Part shown: positions 59,676-64,000 of the stretch, piece by piece | How the letters are laid out: each line of letters opens with the position of its first letter | How positions within the stretch are numbered: position 1 is the stretch's first letter | From: Mycobacterium sp. SM1 | GTDB taxonomy: Bacteria > Actinomycetota > Actinomycetes > Mycobacteriales > Mycobacteriaceae | DNA: 64,000 nucleotides | Direction: 5' to 3' | Assembly (NCBI RefSeq): GCF_018361265.1 | Contig: NZ_JAFLNH010000004.1 | Span: 1-64,000 of the forward strand | Notes under the pieces: model-generated | Seen by the model: only the letters and a program-made list of their open reading frames with translations | Databases searched by the model: none | Told to the model about the DNA's origin: nothing | Translations under genes and position numbers: made by a program

Positions 59676-61424
59676 CCTGATTTTTCAGCCGGCTATGGAT
59701 TGAGGGCCGCGTCGTAGCGCGGAAGTGCCCTTCCTGCAAGGGATAATCGTGTTTGTGGAAGGCGACGATGATCCCAGAGAAAGGGCACCCGTGTGGTGAA
59801 TGCTACCGGTTTGTTGTTCGATGTCGATGATGTGGTGCTGGCGAGTCCGCAACACCCGGTGCCGCACCCGCTGATCGGCGCGGGCGAGGATGATCTGACG
59901 CCGGTGGCGGGGGTGGCGTTGTGGGGTCCGCTGCTGGACCGGCTGGGTGTGGTCGGCGAGGCCGATCGGCGGGGGTTGCGTCTGATCGGGCCGGGCGGCT
60001 ATAGCGGTGGGCAGTGTTATCGGGCGTTGACCGAGACGCTGCTGGCCGGTGGGGACTTCTTGAGTGATCGGGTGGTGCTGGCCGACCCGGCGACCACGGT
60101 GCTGCGCGGGACCAACCCGTTGCCGTCGGTGCCCACGTTGTGGCGGTTTGTGGCGGGCGCGGATTTGGGTCGGGTGGCCAAGGCCGGCGCGGTCAACCGG
60201 GTGATGCTGCGCCGAGCCTGGGCTGCTGGCGCCGCCCCTGAAGGCGACCGGCTGACCATCGACCCTGATGCCACCCGGGTGGCGACCTACGGGGCGGGCA
60301 AGCAAGGCAGCGCATTCTCGCGCACCGGGCAGAGCGCGCTCTCCCCGCTGGTGGGCGTGTGCGGGGAGACCGGAGACGTGCTCGCACTGCGCGCCCGCGG
60401 CGGCGCAGCTAACGACGGGCCGGCGATGGGCAGCTTCATCGACGAGTGCGTGAGCGCGATCCCGGCCGGTTGCCGCGATACCTACCGGTTGTGGCCGCGG
60501 GTCGACTCGGCCGGCTACCAGCAGCAGGTGATCGAGGCCGCCGAACGCCACGGCGCGGACTACTCGGTCACGGTCAAACAGTACAAGCCGGTCGCGGCCG
60601 TGATCCACGCGCTGGCCACCGACCCGCACACCGTATGGGCCCCGGCAAAAGGGCAGGAGACCGACAAGGGCAGCCAGATCGCCGAGACCACCACCACGGT
60701 GCTGGGACGGCGTGTGCGGCTGATCGTGCGCCGCCAACCCAAACAGCCCGGTGAGCAGCTGGCCTTCGATGACCTGGATGGCTGGCGGCTGCACGCGATC
60801 ATCACCAACGTGCCCGCCGAGCGGATGAGCGCCGCCGAGGTCGCCGCGCATCACCGGCTGCGCGGCGGCGTCCCCGAAGACACCATCCGGGCGCTCAAAA
60901 ACGACTTCGGGATGATCCACGCCCCGGTGCAATCGTTCTTCGGTAACTGGCTGTACTGGCAGGCCGCCGCGCTGGCCCACAACATCGGGTGCTGGTTGCG
61001 CGCCCTGGCGTTGCCCCGCGCGGTGCGTCGAGCGCGGGGAAAACGACTACGCCTGGCATTTCTCAACGTCGCCGCCCGGCTGGTGCGTCACGGCCGACGC
61101 CTGCACCTGCGTTTTGCTGCCGCCTACCCCCACGTGGAGGCGTTCGCCACCGCGCTACCACGCATCCGGGCGCTACCGGCCTTCGGTTGACCGCCGCGAA
61201 CCGGCCCGTCAACGCACACCTCGCACCCCATCTTCAACCCTCCACCGCCACAACGCGATCGACCTATCCCTAAAACCGGTCACCACAGCCCCGCGGCCGC
61301 GCCCACCCCCCAATTACGCCATCACCCAACAGCCTCCAACCCCCATCAGCGCATCCCAACAGCGCAGCCACCACCGCCCCGGCCACCGAAAACAAGATCA
61401 TCACAGGCCGGCTGAAAAATCAGG
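59676..61424 (+). mobile_element. IS1380-family element (right side)
   Basis: About 1.75 kb with inverted ends CCTGATTTTTCAGCCGGC at both sides. The symmetry continues outward through TCTGAC, to 59670 and 61430, so the exact end is uncertain and no 4-bp duplication can be told apart. The end sequence resembles the right end of the first IS1380 element (CCTGGATTTTTCA), but the transposases are different. Confidence 0.85.
59793..61190 (+). CDS. IS1380-family transposase
   Basis: 465 residues, GTG 59793. DRLTIDPDATRVATYGAGKQ, RLWPRVDSAGYQQQVIEAAE and the C-terminal PVQSFFGNWLYWQAAALAHN with basic helices suit the IS1380 (DDE_Tnp_1) group. The frame is open throughout. It is distinct from the transposase at 24205-25605. 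61191-61424 holds no gene. Confidence 0.87.
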   Translation: MVNATGLLFDVDDVVLASPQHPVPHPLIGAGEDDLTPVAGVALWGPLLDRLGVVGEADRRGLRLIGPGGYSGGQCYRALTETLLAGGDFLSDRVVLADPATTVLRGTNPLPSVPTLWRFVAGADLGRVAKAGAVNRVMLRRAWAAGAAPEGDRLTIDPDATRVATYGAGKQGSAFSRTGQSALSPLVGVCGETGDVLALRARGGAANDGPAMGSFIDECVSAIPAGCRDTYRLWPRVDSAGYQQQVIEAAERHGADYSVTVKQYKPVAAVIHALATDPHTVWAPAKGQETDKGSQIAETTTTVLGRRVRLIVRRQPKQPGEQLAFDDLDGWRLHAIITNVPAERMSAAEVAAHHRLRGGVPEDTIRALKNDFGMIHAPVQSFFGNWLYWQAAALAHNIGCWLRALALPRAVRRARGKRLRLAFLNVAARLVRHGRRLHLRFAAAYPHVEAFATALPRIRALPAFG

Positions 61425-61506
61425 GTCAGATTAGAGACGCTGGCCGGCCTGTGTGTCGTGCGGGTCGGTGGTGGGCGCTCTTTGCCCCATAACTCTCGAT
61501 CGCGTA

Positions 61507-62376
61507 CTAGCCGCGAAACGGGGCCGTGGACTGCGTAATGAGCACAGTGTCGGGGTTATAGTTACTAGCTCTTAATGCTGCACGCACGGCACGCTTAGCA
61601 TGGAAGTCGCCACCCGGCCCTATTACGATTTCGGCGATGCAAGATGGATCGAACCGCAATTCCACATATGGAATTAACCGTGGCGAAGTACGCACCTTAA
61701 CCGGAGGGCCGGTACCACCGTAATTCGACACGATAATTCGCCATTCGGCCTCCTGCTGGAATGCCTCATGCTTTACCGCGGCCAGAAGTGGCATACAGAA
61801 ATTCATAGCATCGAAGTACCCATGTGTACCTGGATGCCCTACGAGTCGCCGGGTTTTGAAATAGTCAATTATGGTCTTGCAAATCTCATTAATGCCGTTC
61901 TCCCCATAGACGACTTTTTTGAGTTGCCCAGAAGTTTGTTCCAACCCCACCTTTCGGAATCCAATTGCGTACCCCCTCTGGCCATAGGCTCGCCATTGTC
62001 CAAGCTGATCGTGTTCTTCGCTAAGACACGCTACGTAGGTAGCGCCGTCGATATACTGGCCTGGATTGGGTGTCGGCATGTCTTTATCAAGGTGAGCGAA
62101 TCGCTTGATAGCGTTCAGCGCGGACTTCACTATCGATGATCGGGTCATTTGCTGCGGATCGCGAGTCGCGTCGTCCTGACGCACAGACTCCAACAGCTCG
62201 CTCATTCGATCGATTAGCGGCTCGGCTGCGTAAATGATTTCCTGCCAGTCATTGAGGAATGCCGTGTCCGACGCTCGCAGCAATCGTTGCCTGAGGATGC
62301 CGTCCAGTCCAGCCGCCGAAGTGTAGTGGTATAGGCAAGTGCGCCGATCGAAGCCTTGTGGATCGTTCGTCTGCAT
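61507..62376 (-). CDS. DUF2971 family protein
   Basis: 289 residues from ATG 62376; the frame is open further upstream but only from 62376 does it look like the family. CLYHYTSAAGLDGILRQRLL, ASDTAFLNDWQEIIYAAEPL, YVACLSEEHDQLGQWRAYGQ and YAIGFRKVG are typical of DUF2971. The codon use is clearly more AT-rich than in the core genes, suggesting transfer. Some DUF2971 genes lie in defence or prophage regions, but the function is unknown. Confidence 0.75.
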   Translation of the reverse strand: MQTNDPQGFDRRTCLYHYTSAAGLDGILRQRLLRASDTAFLNDWQEIIYAAEPLIDRMSELLESVRQDDATRDPQQMTRSSIVKSALNAIKRFAHLDKDMPTPNPGQYIDGATYVACLSEEHDQLGQWRAYGQRGYAIGFRKVGLEQTSGQLKKVVYGENGINEICKTIIDYFKTRRLVGHPGTHGYFDAMNFCMPLLAAVKHEAFQQEAEWRIIVSNYGGTGPPVKVRTSPRLIPYVELRFDPSCIAEIVIGPGGDFHAKRAVRAALRASNYNPDTVLITQSTAPFRG

Positions 62377-62816
62377 AGTGCAGCAAGTTACCAGTCGATC
62401 TAAGTATAGGTGGCGTCCCTTGAGCGGTGTTAAAGTTCGGACATAGATTCCGCTGAATTGCGATTGCGATTCTATGCGATGGAACCGACAGAATCGACCG
62501 TCGTCGCTCCGGTCTCGATGTGTACTTCCGAAGTTCTTTGCGGCAGCTGAGTTGGCGGGTCCCGCAACGACCTCCACGGCTCCTGCAGCAACCGCAGGCC
62601 GGCCAGTGTCATGGTGAACCCGCGTCAGCTGGCCGAAGCGCGGCCGAGCACAGCTCACACCAGCTTCAGACAGGAGTGCTCGCTGGGAAGCCGACCGACG
62701 ACCTTGACTCCGCGGGTCTCCCCCCAGCGTGAGCACCCACTAGATCAACGGATACAGCCCTGCAGATAACCCTGTCGCTGACGGTGATCATGGACCGAAC
62801 TGCGGCGTGCCTCCCG
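62377..62816. other. Region between the DUF2971 gene and the IS3-family element
   Basis: About 440 bases. The first 140 are AT-rich, like the DUF2971 gene, and probably hold its promoter; the rest is GC-rich with only shadow frames. I see nothing I can name. Confidence 0.4.
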
Positions 62817-62856
62817 CTTTCCGGACTGCGGACCAAATAAGGTCCGATCCGGAAAG
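62817..62856. repeat. Hairpin before the last IS3-family orfA
   Basis: CTTTCCGGA (62817-62825) pairs with TCCGGAAAG (62848-62856); inside it GGACC (62830-62834) pairs with GGTCC (62841-62845). It may be the element's end region or block read-through from outside. Confidence 0.5.
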
Positions 62857-63105
62857 GACGAGGGGAATTGGCCTGAGTTTCGTGACGAGGTTGCGAGGCT
62901 GGTAGTCGAGTCGAATCGGTCGATCGCGGAGGTTGCGCGCGAGTACGGGCTGAACGAGACGACTGTTGGCGGCTGGGTAAAGAAATACCGGGCCGCACAC
63001 GCCGCTGATGAGCCGCCGCTGCAAGTGTCCGAACGCGCCCGGTTGCGGGAACTCGAACGCCGTACTCGGGAACTGGAAATAGAGAACGCGTTCCTGAAAA
63101 AGTAG
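62842..63105 (+). CDS. IS3-family OrfA (right-end element), start unclear
   Basis: Frame ending at TAG 63103-63105: WPEFRDEVARLVVESNRSIA, EVAREYGLNETTVGGWVKKY (HTH) and a leucine zipper (LRELERRTRELEIENAFLKK). No proper start codon is seen in frame; the first codons (VRSGKDEG) overlap the hairpin. CTGAAAAAGTAG at the end is a possible slippery site for frameshifting into orfB. Confidence 0.7.
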   Translation, partial: VRSGKDEGNWPEFRDEVARLVVESNRSIAEVAREYGLNETTVGGWVKKYRAAHAADEPPLQVSERARLRELERRTRELEIENAFLKK

Positions 63106-63130
63106 CGGCGCGCTTCGCGAGGGAGCCACG

Positions 63131-64000
63131 GTGACCGAGAAATTCGAGTTCATCGATGCGAAGCGCGCCGCCGCTGAGCAAGGCGCGGGGCTCCCGACGG
63201 TTGCGCGGATGTGCGCACTGCTTAAGGTGTCCAAGTCCGGTTGCTCCCAGTGGTGGCATCGGCCGCAAAGCCTCACCCAACGACGCCGCGAGCCGCTCGC
63301 TGATAAGATCGCCACCTTGTTTGAGGCCTTCGGCGCCACGTGCGGCTAGCGGCGCATCCATGCCGAACTCGTCCGGGCCGGCGAACGGGTCGGGCCTGAG
63401 CTGGTTTGCAAGCTCATGGGTGAGATGGGCCTGACTAGGGCGCGGCCCCGACCGTTTCGCACCACCACCGAAGCGGACCCCCACGCGCCCGACACCGTTG
63501 AGCTGGTCAAGCGCGACTTCACTGCGCAGCAACCGGCAACCAAGCTCGTCGGGGACATCACGCACATCCGAACGTGGCAGGGCTGGTTGTATTTGGCTGT
63601 GCTGGCCGACTGCGCTACCCGCGAGGTGATCGGGTATGCGAGGGCTGAGCACAGGCGCACCGAACTCGTCGTCGAAGCGTTGCAGATGGCGATGCGCAAC
63701 AGACGACTCGAACCCGATTGCATTATGCATTCCGACCGTGGCGCACAATATACGTCGGCGAAATACCGGGAGAAATTGGTCGAGCTGGGGTTGCGGCATT
63801 CGGTCGGGCGGACCGGCCAATGTGGGGATAACGCGCTCGCGGAATCGTTTTTCGCGAGCCTGAAGAATGAGCGGGTGCATCAGATGGTGTACCCTACCCG
63901 GAAGAAAGCGCGGGTCGATATTGCCAAGTGGATTGAGCTGCTCTACAATTACCGACGAATTCATTCCGCGCTCGGCTACCGGACACCGCATGAAGTCCGC
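63131..64000 (+). pseudogene. IS3-family OrfB with an amber stop, running off the window
   Basis: From GTG 63131 (MTEKFEFIDAKRAAAEQGAG) to an in-frame TAG at 63347-63349, where the family has Tyr in GxYGYRRIH; here it reads GATCG, stop, RRIHAELVRAG. The frame is then open to the end of the window with the DDE core (VGDITHIRTWQGWLYLAVLA, HSDRGAQYTS, LAESFFASLKNE). A different IS3 subgroup from the two elements at 19.4 and 26.2 kb. The 3' end is outside the window. Confidence 0.85.

Noticed and set aside
59670-61430. A 4-bp target duplication for the right IS1380 element
   Set aside because: The flanks TGAC and GTCA are reverse complements, extending the inverted repeat, not a direct duplication.

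Overview
The window comes from a Mycobacterium chromosome. GC is high, GTG starts and ATGA overlaps are frequent, and the outer gene order follows the M. tuberculosis Rv2850c-Rv2837c and Rv2800-Rv2779c segments. I cannot name the species; it is not M. tuberculosis itself, because the central block differs completely.

Left core (1-14.4 kb): end of a Mg-chelatase-like gene, cobO-cobB-cysG (corrinoid/siroheme synthesis), efpA, proS, a leftward lipoprotein/ferritin-like pair, then rimP-nusA-rnpM-infB-rbfA-nrnA (translation, transcription and RNA turnover).

Accessory block (14.4-45.7 kb): a SNF2 helicase with a zinc-ribbon partner; a large serine recombinase; two copies of one IS3-family element, the second carrying a group II intron; an IS1380-family and an ISL3-family element, each with a clean target duplication; two IS607 tnpA remnants; a relBE pair; a pentapeptide-repeat protein; a decayed parA/RHH cassette with palindromes and direct repeats; a frameshifted polymorphic toxin with a candidate immunity gene; and a type I-G (formerly I-U) CRISPR-Cas locus: cas3, csx17, csb1, csb2, cas4-cas1 fusion, cas2 and an array of 16 repeats and 15 spacers. 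cas3 is split by the ISL3 element, and removing the IS and one 8-bp duplication restores an open frame of 779 codons. The CRISPR locus lies between an intact DUF1802-like gene and a second copy of that gene's 3' end, giving 31-bp near-identical direct repeats.

Right core (45.7-59.5 kb): CocE-type hydrolase, metallophosphoesterase, pptT, truB, sirR, ribF, rpsO, pnp/gpsI, pepR, nitronate monooxygenase, ald and divergent aldR. The right end (59.6-64 kb) has an IS1380-family element, a DUF2971 gene and a broken IS3-family element running off the window.

The most informative parts are the nested mobile elements. They can be removed on paper with exact frame restoration, so the ancestral genes (cas3, a 187-codon gene and a 149-codon gene) can be read. 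The same synteny interval holds the unrelated type III-A CRISPR locus in M. tuberculosis.
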